From: Massariosphaeria phaeospora
Lineage: Eukaryota; Ascomycota; Dothideomycetes; Pleosporales
NCBI GenBank assembly: GCA_011032825.1
Contig: JAADJZ010000001.1
Coordinates: forward strand, 1,364,001-1,428,000
Reading direction: 5' to 3'
DNA length: 64,000 nucleotides
Part shown: piece by piece, positions 32,671 to 42,921 of the stretch
How the letters are laid out: each line of letters starts with the position of its first letter
Position numbering within the stretch: position 1 is the first letter of the stretch
Position numbers and translations under genes: made by a program
Notes under the pieces: generated by a model
What the model was told of the DNA's origin: nothing
Seen by the model: only the letters and a program-made list of their open reading frames with translations
The model's database searches: none

Positions 32671-35382
32671 TTAGCGGCTGGACGGATTGGTAGGTTCTTT
32701 CTGCGTGGGGGCTGCATTTGCATTTGCACTAGGCTGCCCCAAGGTGGCATCGAACTGCAGCCACGCAAACGCATCACTGCCGTCCAACGCAGGCCCATCC
32801 GCCGCGGCAAGAAGCGTAGAATATCGTTTCTCCTTCGTCGTCAAGCCGTCCAGATGCGAGCGTCGCCGCCCAAGCGCACCAGCGGGTGCCAGCAGGTCCG
32901 CATCGCTCTTCGCTTCCGGTTCCTGCGATTTGGAGCGTCGGTGATCGCGCGTTGAGGCGGGAACGATAATGACTGGGCTCTCTGGCGTCGTTTTCGTCAC
33001 GGTTGTGGGGCTCGCATCGTGCGCAGACGCGGTTGCTAGGCCGTCCATGCGGTCGAGCAGTTTGGTGCGCGACCCGTCGCTCCAGGTCCAGATGGGAGGG
33101 CGGTCGTTGTTCGGCTGCACGTGGAGGCCGGCTAAGTTCAGGTCCTCTGAGGAGCCGCTGAGGGAGGAGGCGGATGTCTTGGCGGATACGGTCTTGGATA
33201 AGACTGGGGATGGAGCCACTGGTATCTGGACTTGGCTGGGAGACGGGGATGGACCTGCTCCGGGGATGGTGTTTTGCTTGGTGGGAGGGGGGTTGAGCAC
33301 TAATATTGCTGGTTGAATTCCTTGTCAGCGGATCCATTTCAAAAGAAGGCAAGAGGTGTACCCTGCAACGAAAACATGAAGAAAATCTTTGAGACCAGAT
33401 TTGTGCACTGCAAAGCGAGAGGCGCTGACTGTAATATGTATATGACACTGCAGTAAAGTTGACTCACCATTTTTGCTGAACATGGATCGATAGTTTCTCA
33501 AGAAGAACTTCAACCTGCCAGTTCGCAAAATGTCTATCTCATTCTGGTGTCTGGGTGGTAGAGAATCAGATTGATGGGCCGGGTGCCCATGCGGGACATC
33601 GAGCACCGTGTCCGAAGGAAAGATAACCTGGTTTCCTCCATATTTGAACATCTGCAAGCTCTCCATGGCCCCTAAGGCATCCGGAAGTATTCTAATCTTG
33701 TTTTTCTCTACCGATAATACTTTGAGCTGCTTCAAGCTGGATACGGCATCCGGAATAGCTCGTAGTCTGTTTTTGCTCAGATCGAGAATATCCAGGGATG
33801 GTAGCTGCAATACTGCGTCTGGGATGTGATCTAGTTTATTGCTTTGCAACGCGAGATAACGGAGCTTCAGACAGAGTGTCATGCTCTGGGGAACGTTGGT
33901 TAGGCAATTGTGGGATAGTGCCAGTCTCTCAAGAGTGGTGCACAACCCCTTGAGGATGCGTTCGGGAACATGCTCGAGTTTCTGACGGCTCAGGTCGAGA
34001 GTGATACCATCTGTCGCATATGATATGAATGGATTGCCCGTGGTTTCTATCGCCGTTCACATTCCTTCTATAAGTGGGTTGTTGATTTCGTTCGCATTCT
34101 GGAGATGTCAGATACGTATAACGCGTAATCCCTTGGGAAGACATGATTACAATACTTACTCCTCGTATGTAGTCGCTCTCAAGAGGGTATTCCTCCGAAG
34201 ATTTCGGTGTGAGGCCCCTGTTTTCAAAATCTATGGTCCTCTGCGACGGAATACTAGACGCTGTTGGAGATATATGATCCGGAGAGTTTTCCGAAAATTC
34301 GAGCGTCAGTGCTCTCAGAATGACACTCCGGTCTTCATGGCATTCCCCTAGTAGCAATCCACGAAGTTGTCTATATGATGGTAGAAGTCTAGCCTCGGCG
34401 GTACTTAGTGAGCTCTTTAATCCAAAGGGTACAGAAGGTGGTAAGCTGAGGTTCGGAGTGTGCTCTCTGCTGATCACTGGAGACAGCACGGTAGACCAGC
34501 GCTGGCTTAGTCTACGGTTGTCCTCAGTTACTAGTATCGACAGTCGCTGACTGTGTCGGGAAACCATCTCCTGCACCTCTATAGGGTCGAAGCTGGAAGA
34601 TCGAGACAGGCTAGAACGTATTGATGCGATCTCTCTTCGTGCAGAAACCACAAGACCCTCGGTTGAAGGCGACAGAGTATCGTTTCGTTCGGCATCTAAG
34701 ATTCTAGCCCACTCAGAACTCTCCATTGGTCTGTCAGATGCATCCTCATGATATTTCCGTTGAGCTGCTTCGAGATTAATCAAAGACGCTCGTTGCTCGA
34801 GCTCGAGATTTTGAAGGAGCGATCGGTCCTGCTCGTCTTCTTCTATAACGTCTAGAGTATCTTTCTCAAGCCTACGACGAGAATTAGCGAAATATCAGAA
34901 GGTAGCAAGCCAACTTACGTGCGTCGTGCAACCTTCTGTGCCGTATTCAAGGTCCCTAACATGAGCGCTAGATTTGATTTGTATGCCTCAATAGCCGCCC
35001 TCAGGATCATGATCTTTGGCTTCTGGAAGACAGCCCATTGAACGCGATCAACGATACTGAACTTGCCATCTTTCCCATCCTTTCCTTTGGTAATCTTGCT
35101 CAAGCTCTCGGCAGCGTCAAGGATCTCAGTGAACATTTCCAAGCTAGTGTCGGTCATATCCTTGATCAGTTCTGCACAGTGAGCATAGTAAGGCGAATCC
35201 TGAATCTTCTTCAGAGTATCTCCTAGTGTTTTTACAACTGCACAGAACGATCTGATCTCACTTCTGATCATCCTAGCCTCTTTTCCTGCCGAACCAACAT
35301 CAGCAGCGAGCTGGGATAAAACAAGCGTGACCTTCGTGCCGGCTGACACGATGCCAATGATGCTGCCAGCCAACTCGGCCAT
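32671..35382 (-). CDS. PigL_N-like / leucine-rich-repeat protein
   Basis: Exon 1 is 35382-34919 and exon 2 is 34871-34160. Exon 3 ends at 33468, with its start uncertain (33981-34056). Exon 4 is 33299-32671. Exons 1 and 2 give 392 residues. The N-terminus MAELAGSIIGIVSAGTKVTL, with an EIRSFCAVVKTLGDTL helix, resembles the fungal PigL_N / STAND N-terminal helical domain. A disordered Ser-rich middle follows. Exon 3 encodes five to six leucine-rich repeats (LERLALSHNCLTNVP, LRYLALQSNKLDHIP, LDILDLSKNRLRAIP, LKVLSVEKNKIRILP), similar in style to SOG2-type LRRs. Exon 4 is Ser/Pro-rich. The strong donor at 34159 is phase 0. The clearest LRR start (TLDLSRQKLEHVP) would need phase 1, so that junction is unresolved. 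A phase-0 acceptor exists just before 33981 but would trim the first repeat. Confidence 0.65.
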
Positions 35383-35961
35383 GATGGGATGATGTCAATA
35401 AAATGAAGAGATAATGGACAAGAGCCAAACAGTTCGAGAGCGTGATAGACAGAAGATAGGTTTACGAGGAGGAAGGCTGAGGCTGAGACCAACTAGGCAT
35501 CAACCCCGCTTTACAGAATTACAGGATCGTTGCAACACTTGAGGATCTGCCATAGATTCATACAATCGTGTGGAAGCCCTCCAGTCTAGTGATGATAGAG
35601 TGTAAACAGGAGTTGTATACATGGATTCCTTGAATTGTGCGAACCCATGTCGGGCCGCTTCGGTGTCTATCGTGACCGCTGACGGATGTGTGCTCTGTCG
35701 CGCAGAAGGGCCGCAAAGATGGCATTAGTTCAGCAGCTCTGCGGCATGAGACGATTGCTAGAGAAGCCACCATTGGCATTAATGCGGCAAAGCTGCTAGA
35801 AAGTTGGGATTTAGTTGGTCGGTTAAATGTTTCTCCGATTCCGTCATGTGCAGGAAGTGCCCTGCCGCAGCTTCCACTACCAACCACGAGCGACGGCCCC
35901 CGACCACCATCACGACCCTCACCATCACCAAGCTTCCACCCTCTGCTTCGCGAAACATACG
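35383..35961. other. Divergent intergenic region between the LRR gene and EMC7
   Basis: This is the shared 5' region. The EMC7 frame stays open upstream to about 35827 but has no conserved residues there. No separate gene is supported. Confidence 0.5.
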
Positions 35962-36788
35962 ATGCGATATTCAATATTCAGCGCGGCCTGTATGGCCTCG
36001 GGCTCGTCCGCCGCCCGCTTCATGCTGCACATGCCCGCGACGCAACTTCTGAACCCGTCGACGCTGCTGTCCACTACCCACGCAACGCTCCAAGCCTCCG
36101 GCGCACCGGTAGACGCACATCTCACGCGCTCGAACTCGTTCAACTTCAACAATGTATCTGCCGGGAGCTACCTGGCCACCGTACACTGCCGCGACTACGT
36201 CTTCGAGCCGCTGAGGATCGACGTAAGCATGGAGGAGACCGTGGAGGGCAGCGGGGAGCTGAAAGAGGTGGTGCGCGCCTGGCAGACATTTGTGGGCAAT
36301 GAGTGGGACAACAAGGGCGAGTCGAGAGGGGAAGGGAGCAACGGGCTGGTCATTGAGGTCAAGCCCTTGGCGCCGAAATACTACTACAACGAACGAAGTG
36401 GATGTGAGTGCGATCTGCTGTCGATGATGTGGCATAGACCAGTTACTGACGTATACAGTTGCTCCATTGTCTTTCCTGAAGAGCCCCATGATTCTCATGG
36501 CGCTATTCTCAATGGTGCTTATTTTTGGAATGCCGTATCTGATGGAGAACAGTAAGCCTCTCATGCAAGCATGATTACGCAGAGCAGTAACACTGACGTC
36601 ACGCAGTGGATCCGGAAACCAAAGCCGAGTTCGAGGAGATGCAGAAGAAGAGCCCGCTCTCCTCTGGAACGAACCCGGCCCAGCAACTCCAGAACTTTGA
36701 CCTCGCGTCCTGGATGGCCGGCAAGACTGAAACAGGGGTCTCCAGCAGAGGACAAAGCCCCGCACCGCAATCGAAGAAGCGGAGTTGA
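35962..36788 (+). CDS. EMC7: ER membrane protein complex subunit 7 (EMC7/Sop4-like)
   Basis: Three exons, 35962-36403, 36459-36551 and 36607-36788, encode 238 residues. The lumenal beta-sandwich shows PATQLLNPSTLLSTTHATL, TRSNSFNFNNVSAGSYLATVHC and the YYYNERSG end. Exon 2 encodes the single membrane anchor (FAPLSFLKSPMILMALFSMVLIFGMPYLMEN). It is followed by MDPETKAEFEEMQKKSPL, the characteristic EMC7 cytosolic motif, and a basic C-terminus. EMC inserts tail-anchored and polytopic proteins into the ER membrane. The N-terminal signal is weak (MRYSIFSAACMASGSSA), so the true start may lie further upstream or in an unseen exon. Confidence 0.9.
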
Positions 36789-37170
36789 AGACGGACCCCG
36801 CGAATATCCAATATTGGATGGCAGGCTTGCTTTGGTCCAGCGTAAGAGTTATATCACCATGGCCGTGTGGGGCTTTGGCATTGGGAGGCCATATGTGCCC
36901 CGTCAAACATGTCTCGGCTCGCCATGGATCTGTATTATTTGCACCCAAGTACACAGGACAAGTTGACCAATGATATTCAGATCTTTCCAAACCATACACT
37001 GTTACTCACCAGTCTTCCAACTGCACATTCATCTCAACTTACCTCCACAATGATGCAACTCTCTCGTCAACACCCCCCAACGAGATGGATATAATGAGTA
37101 CCTTCGCCCGCCCTTTTCCTCCTTTCCTCACCAAACACCCCCCTTCTTCAAAAGCCCCTCAGCACCCAAA
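36789..37170 (+). other. Intergenic region between EMC7 and the repeat-protein gene
   Basis: This tandem-gene gap holds the EMC7 3' flank and a pyrimidine-rich leader (CCTCCTTTCCTC-like words from 37110) in front of the secreted repeat protein. No gene is seen. Confidence 0.5.
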
Positions 37171-38440
37171 ATGCGCTCCGTCTCCCTCGCGGCCATAGCC
37201 GCCCTCACGTACGTCCAAGCAACCTTCCCTCCTCTCAGCCCCTCCCCACAAACCCACCTACTCACCACACCACAGCACGCTCAGCGCCGCAGCGCCAGCC
37301 GCCCTCCCCAGGCACGGCTTGGTCCTGAATGAGCCCATCACCAACCCCCAAACCTTCCCCGGCATCGTTGATCCAACGCCCGCAGGCCCCAGCGACGCAC
37401 ACCGCGTCCGCAGGCAGATGGTGCCCGGCCCGGCAAACCCCATCACGATTTCGCACCGCCAGACGGTGCCCGGCCCATCTGTGAGCGAGCCCGTCGACCC
37501 CACGCCCGCAGACCCCAGCGACGCCCGCCGCGTCCGCAGGCAGATGGTGCCCGGCCCGTCTGTGAGCGAGCCCGTCGACCCCACGCCCGCGGATGCCAGC
37601 AACAGGCACACGGTGCCCGGGAAGAACCACGGACTACCCAAGGTCCACGGCCTACCCAAGGTCGACGAACAACCCAAGGTCATCGAACTACCCAAGGACC
37701 ACGGCCGACCCAAGCACCACGGACAGCCCAAGCCCCACGGCCAACCCGCTCAACACGGACCCCCCAAGCCCCCCGCGAACCACGGACGACCACTACCCAA
37801 GGTCTACGGCCAACCCAAGGTCGACGAACAACCCAAGCACCACGGACAACCCGCTCACCACGGCCAACCCAAGGTCGACGGACAACAACCCAAGGTCGAC
37901 GGACAACCCAAGGTCGACGGACAACCCAAGCACCACGGACTCCCCAAGGTCCACGGCCAACCCAAGCACCACGGCCAACCCAAGGTCGACGAACAACCCA
38001 AGCACCACGGACAACCCAAGCCCCTCGTGAACCACGACGGACCCGTGAACCACGGACGACCACTACCCAAGGTCTACGGCCAACCCAAGGTCGACGAACA
38101 ACCCAAGCACCACGGACAACCCGCTCACCACGGCCAACCCAAGGTCGACGGACAAAAATCCAAGGTCGACGGACAACCCAAGGTCGACGGACAACCCAAG
38201 CACCACGGACTCCCCAAGGTCCACGGCCTACCTAAGCACCGCGGTTTCCCCAAGCCCGCCGCGCCCGAGGACCACAGCTACATTGTTGGAGAGAACGGGA
38301 AGCCGCGAGGCGGAAAGAAAATACCGCCTTGGAGGATCGGGTCGGCCGCCGGAGTGGTCCCGACGGCAGGAGACGCAGATGCCGGCGCGCTCCGCGTCGT
38401 TGTGCCTGAGGCTGAGGGCGGGTGGAGGAAGCTGGACTAA
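37171..38440 (+). CDS. Secreted His/Pro/Lys-rich tandem-repeat protein with Kex2-like sites
   Basis: Two exons, 37171-37208 and 37276-38440, encode 400 residues. A signal peptide (MRSVSLAAIAALTTLSAAA) leads. Residues of about 42-128 carry two near-complete and further partial units of VDPTPA-PSDA-RVRR-QMVPGP. Dibasic RVRR precedes QMVPGP at 59/60 and 101/102, which suits Kex2 cleavage and leaves an N-terminal Gln. Residues of about 128-340 are hexapeptides of the form (Q/L)PK(H/V)(H/D/H)G, for example QPKHHG, QPKVDG and LPKVHG. Residues 181-246 recur almost exactly at 271-336. The tail (HSYIVGENGKPRGGKKIPPW) has another dibasic site. No domain is recognised. It could be a cell-wall or metal-binding protein, or a precursor cut into peptides. 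Similarity at 18-nt periodicity keeps other frames open, but only this one has a signal peptide and intron. Confidence 0.75.
37778..38244. repeat. 197-bp duplication (period 270 bp) within 18-bp tandem repeats
   Basis: A block starting AACCACGGACGACC at 37778 recurs at 38048 with few changes over about 197 bp. Both blocks are built from 18-bp units such as CAACCCAAGCACCACGGA. Because each unit is a multiple of three, reading frame is kept through expansions. Confidence 0.85.
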
Positions 38441-38895
38441 GCGTGGTCGAGCTGAGCTGCCCTGAGCTGAGCTGGACGTAGCTTCCATCGAGTTAAGCTT
38501 CGGCTATGGGCCTGGAAAAGAGCGACTAGGTCGGTAGCAATGAAAGGGGGACAGGACAGGACAGGCCGATCGTCAACAGCCTTGTTTTCCCCCTTTTGGT
38601 TTGAACAGAGAATACAGACACCTCATAGTATAAATGAAAAAGGCATTGCCCTACAAGCTTGTCTATACAATTGAACTGAACTGGTCTGGTATTGTCGTAC
38701 ACTCTACTACTTCTCTAGCCCTAATACCGATACCCACAAAGCGAAAAGCGGAAAGAAACACCCACCCTCCGCGCAACGAGTCTATGTACAGAGTCGGCAA
38801 GACCATGGAACTTCACCAACGATAACTTTGATTTTGACTTTCTTTGACTTTCTTTAGCTTGCATGCTCTCCAGCAAAATATATATACGAGTCCGC
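38441..38895. other. Convergent intergenic region
   Basis: This lies between the repeat-protein gene (+) and NDUFS1 (-). GAGCTGAGCTG words repeat near 38449-38475, just after the stop codon. No gene is seen. Confidence 0.5.
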
Positions 38896-41364
38896 CTAAG
38901 CCGTAGCGACAGCCTCGCCGGGCCCCGGCCCATAGTGGACCTGCGGGTTCGGCTCTCCGGGCGCCATGTAGTTGTTATCGGCGATTTTGTTTGCCTTTGC
39001 GGCCGAGCAGCGGGCCATTGTCGGTGAACTGGTAGACACTGGTTAGCTATGGGGTCCTGAACATGCTCCTGTGAATATCGTGTCATGACTTACTTTCTCG
39101 AAATCGCATCTGTGAAGAACCAGTTCTTGATCGGCAGTGTGAGTGGCTGACCAGTCGGTTTAGCGCCCTTGTTGTGATCTACCAACTGCACTTTGCTCAA
39201 GGCTGGTAGTGCCACGGGCTCAACGAGGTCGTAACTCCGCAGCGCAGGCGAGATCTCCACCATGCGGTCTCGTAGGGCCTCGACGTCGTCGTACGGTAGC
39301 TCGGCGCCAAGGTACTCTGATGCTGCGCGGATGATCTTCCAGTCTTCTCTTGATGCGCCAGGGAGACCGACGGCAGCACGCGTCATTTGCACTCGTCCTT
39401 CGGTGTTGACGTAGGTCACCGACTTCTCGGTGTAAGCAGCGCCAGGGAGAACAATGTCGGCAAGCTGGGCCCCTCGGTCGCCATGGTGGCCTTGATAGAC
39501 CACAAAGGCGTCTTTGGGAATCTCGGCCTCGTTAACCTCGTCGGCGCCTAGCAGCCAAATGAATTTAGACTTCGTGTTTGCGACTGTGGATGAGGGTACT
39601 GTGAAACCGACTTCATACGCGCCAGTCCGGGATGCGGTTCGCTGCAAGATGTTGTAGCCATTCCACTCCTCAGTTTGGAAGTTGGCCTTCGACTTCTCGA
39701 CGAAGGCGCCGACCTGCTCATAGATGGACTTCGCATCCGCGTGTTCCGTAACACCGCTACCAACAATGATCATCGGCCTCTTCGCAGCTTGCAGTTTCTT
39801 TCCGAAGGGTCCGGAAAGCGCGCTCTTCAGGTCGGTGGCAGATGACCCGAGTTTCTCGTACTCGAACGTACTATCAAAGTCTTCACCCACAAGGCCAATC
39901 TCTAGATCAGACCTTATCCACTGCTTCCTGATGCGGGCGTTCAGAACGGCAGCTTCGTGTCGCGGGTTGGTACCAACCAGAAGGATTGCGTCTGCTGCCT
40001 CGACTCCGTATATTCTAGAGTTGAAGGCGTAGTTTGACCGAACATCAATACCATGCGCAACCGGTTCACTACCTCCAGGTTGATCCAGAGCTAAGTTTTC
40101 AGACCCAAGTCTGTTCGCTAGATCCTTCATAGCTACTAAAGACTCGGTCTCAATTAGATGACCAGCAATGACCTTGAACTCGTTGCCCTTGGGCGCTATC
40201 CTCTGGAAAGCGTTGCCAAGTTCGACGAGAGCCTGTTCCCATGAGGCTGGTTTGAATTCGTCCTCTACACGAATGAGCGGGTTGACTAGGCGTTGTGTGG
40301 TGAGCGCATCGATGGCGAAACGGGTCTTGTCGCTAATCCACTCCTCGTTGATATCGTCGTTCAGGCGGGGTAGGACCCTCATAACCTGGATACCACGAGA
40401 ATCTACACGGATGTTCGAGCATAAGCCATCGAGAACATCTATCGATTCAGATTTGTATAGTTCCCACGGTCGTGCTTTGAAGGCGTACGGCTTCGATAGT
40501 AGGGCACCAACAGGGCAGAGGTCGATCACGTTCGCGGAGAGTTCGCTGTCGAGGGCCGTCTCTAGGTAGGTCCCAATTTGAAGGTCGTTGCCACGTCCTG
40601 TTGAGCCGAGTTCAGGAGCGCCTGCAACATCGGTCGCGAAGCGAATGCACCGTGTGCAGTGAATGCACCGGTTCATCGACGTCTGTTTCTGTCAGCAGTC
40701 GTCCCACGATACCAAAGACGCACCCACCTTGACCAACGGCCCCATATTCTTGTCCTCGACCGCACGTTTTCCTCCAAGCTCGTGGAACCGGCCTCGATCC
40801 GCGCCGTACCGCATTGACTGGTCCTGGAGGTCACACTCGCCTCCCTGGTCGCAAATAGGGCAGTCGAGAGGGTGGTTGGCGAGCAGGAACTCCATGACGC
40901 CCTCGCGCGCCTTGTGCACGAGCGGCGAGTCCGTCTTGACTACCATCCCAGGCTGTACCGGCCAGGCGCAGGATGCCACAGGTTTCGGAGCCCGCTCCAC
41001 CTCCACCAGACACATGCGGCAGTTTCCGGCAATCATCAGCTTCTCGTGGTAGCAGTATCGGGGCACGGTCGAGCCCGCTTTCTCGCAGGCCTGGATGAGC
41101 GCGGAGCCGGCTGCGAGGGGCAATTAGAGGCGTGTTTATAGATGTGGGGCGTGCGCAGGGCAGGCGTACCTTCAATCGAAATCTTCTTGCCATCTGCAAA
41201 GTTCGTTAGCACACATGGCCGCCCGCAACGAGGGAGTGGCACAAACCGATTGTGAGCTCCACCTCTGCCGGCCGGTTCGCCGACGCAGTAAAGGCCCGGC
41301 AGCCATGGTGGCCCACACGCAGCGCAGGCCTCTTCAGCGACCGGATCAGCTGTTGCCGCAGCAT
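38896..41364 (-). CDS. NDUFS1: NADH:ubiquinone oxidoreductase 75/78 kDa subunit (NDUFS1)
   Basis: Five exons, 41364-41247, 41193-41170, 41110-40728, 40682-39094 and 39028-38896, encode 748 residues. It is the largest matrix-arm subunit of mitochondrial complex I and carries N-module iron-sulfur clusters. The first exon encodes a matrix-targeting peptide ([18 protein letters not shown]) and VELTI. Exon 2 is a 24-nt microexon (DGKKISIE). Exon 3 supplies cluster cysteines in [17 protein letters not shown] and [13 protein letters not shown]. Exon 4 has [12 protein letters not shown], then the degenerate molybdopterin-oxidoreductase-like domain. The last exon gives [12 protein letters not shown] and [13 protein letters not shown], the fungal C-terminal signature. 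Introns are short with clean ends. Very sure. Confidence 0.96.
41170..41193 (-). other. NDUFS1: 24-nt microexon of NDUFS1
   Basis: This exon adds one partial codon on each side and seven whole codons (GKKISIE). It lies between a TTTGCAG acceptor and a GTACGC donor. It is required to join the targeting peptide to the conserved [14 protein letters not shown] ferredoxin fold. Confidence 0.9.
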
Positions 41365-42921
41365 GTTGGAGCGAGTGCAATGGGACGAGGGCGTGGTGTC
41401 AGCGGCCCGTCATTGTCGTGGAGTTTCGAGGACGCCCGCCACTTGCGGTCTAGCGCTAAGGATAATCCGGACGCCGCGATTGGCCGGCCGCTGCCACTAC
41501 AAAATTCTCTCGCGGCGGCCGTGCAGCTTCTCTTCTTCAACTCATTCAGGACAGAATTTATTGTAGGGCGGTTTGCGCGTGCGGCCTGTCAAAGGGCAGC
41601 ATGCGTCTGATCAGACCATCCTCTATTACCTGTCCAAGAGCACGACTGCCGGGCGCCGTAGCTGGAGCTGATGAGGTTTTCTGATGATATCTTGTTCCTT
41701 ACCAACGTCGCTACATACCTTTTGAAGTTCGACTTCGTGTCTTTTCGCTTGCTTGCTTGCTTTGTCTCTCCTAGTATGCGATTGTTCCTGTTGAACTGAT
41801 GGCCTCTGAATGGGATTCATGTGGTGTCTAGCCAATATGTCGCGGCCTAGAGGGACCAGTTGGCAAGGTCGATCAATGGATGAAATGGCTAAGACGAGTG
41901 AACAGAGATCAAGCCAGGCTCCTGAACCGCGCCAACCGCCATCTGGGAGTTCGTATCTACTACGTAGGCCAGCGGGCATCAAGCCGGGCACAGCACCACC
42001 TATGCACCTCCCCATCAACCACTCCCGTAACAAAGCCACAAAAAACCATAGGTACCCCCGATACGATACACGCAATCCATCACTCAAGTAGCCATACCAG
42101 ACCTATAGTGTCCCAATACAATTTAGACCAGACCACCCTCTCGTAGCTCCCTGCAATCCCGTTACAGTATGTATCTCGCACATGACCAACACTAGCACCA
42201 GCCTCAATCTGCCCAAAACTCCCTCTCCATCCCATGCCATCCCACCCCAGGGCCCATCCCACTTCCCTCGTACCCATCCCACCCTCTAGCACATGTCAGC
42301 GAAACGTGTGCATCCGTTGCACAACCCTTCCCCTCCTTCGGCCTCCTTCCCACCAATCAAGTTGCCCCCTCTGCAAGGCCACACCCACACCACCACACAA
42401 TAGACAATAGCCAGAATAGCAGCAGGCCTAAGAGTTTTAGCTCAGAGGGCAACGACTGGCTGAAGGGGTGGGAAGCATGGGATAGGTTTGGTTTCCCCGC
42501 AGCGGAGCGTTCGGAACGAACGTGGGACCTTCGACGTATATACGCATATATGCACCCACACATGCCCATAGCCACGGCCACTCGTAAATCACAATTTTGC
42601 ACGTTTGCAGTTTGTGTTTGAACTTTTCGATTGATTGAAGAGAACATGACTTTTAAATCTATTCGGTCGGCTGGACAACAGCCCTCCCATTATTGCTTCT
42701 GCAGCGTCACAGCCGCTGCTGGCCTGCTGAGTATACCTAGTCTCTCTATCTGAGCATGGAAGCTGGTCTATAACAAACGCTACACTGGACAACGCAGGAG
42801 GGAAATCACCAAGGCGAGACATTAAGCCGCAAAGTGCTGCCCCAAAACTCCCCGCCGGATGCAGTCCGGAACGTTTCGCATGTGTGTGGGCTGTGGCCGC
42901 ATAGCAACATCGTATCGTAGC
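41365..42921. other. Intergenic region upstream of NDUFS1
   Basis: This holds the NDUFS1 promoter and the 3' flank of the desaturase gene, both on the minus strand. A 153-codon frame at 41626-42087 lacks an ATG start and any motif. Simple CCCATCC-like words recur near 42215-42290. No gene is supported. Confidence 0.5.

Noticed and set aside
37680..38063. Open minus-strand frames across the repeat array
   Set aside because: An 18-bp array without stop words keeps all frames open. Only the plus frame has an ATG, signal peptide and intron.
37620..38250. CRISPR-like regular repeats
   Set aside because: Repeats are contiguous 18-bp coding units with no unique spacers, in a eukaryotic gene.
38721..39086. 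121-codon frame over the end of NDUFS1
   Set aside because: It reads the intron and last exon in the wrong frame; the correct frame gives the conserved NDUFS1 C-terminus.
41626..42087. 153-codon minus-strand frame
   Set aside because: No ATG at its start, no motif and no homologous look.
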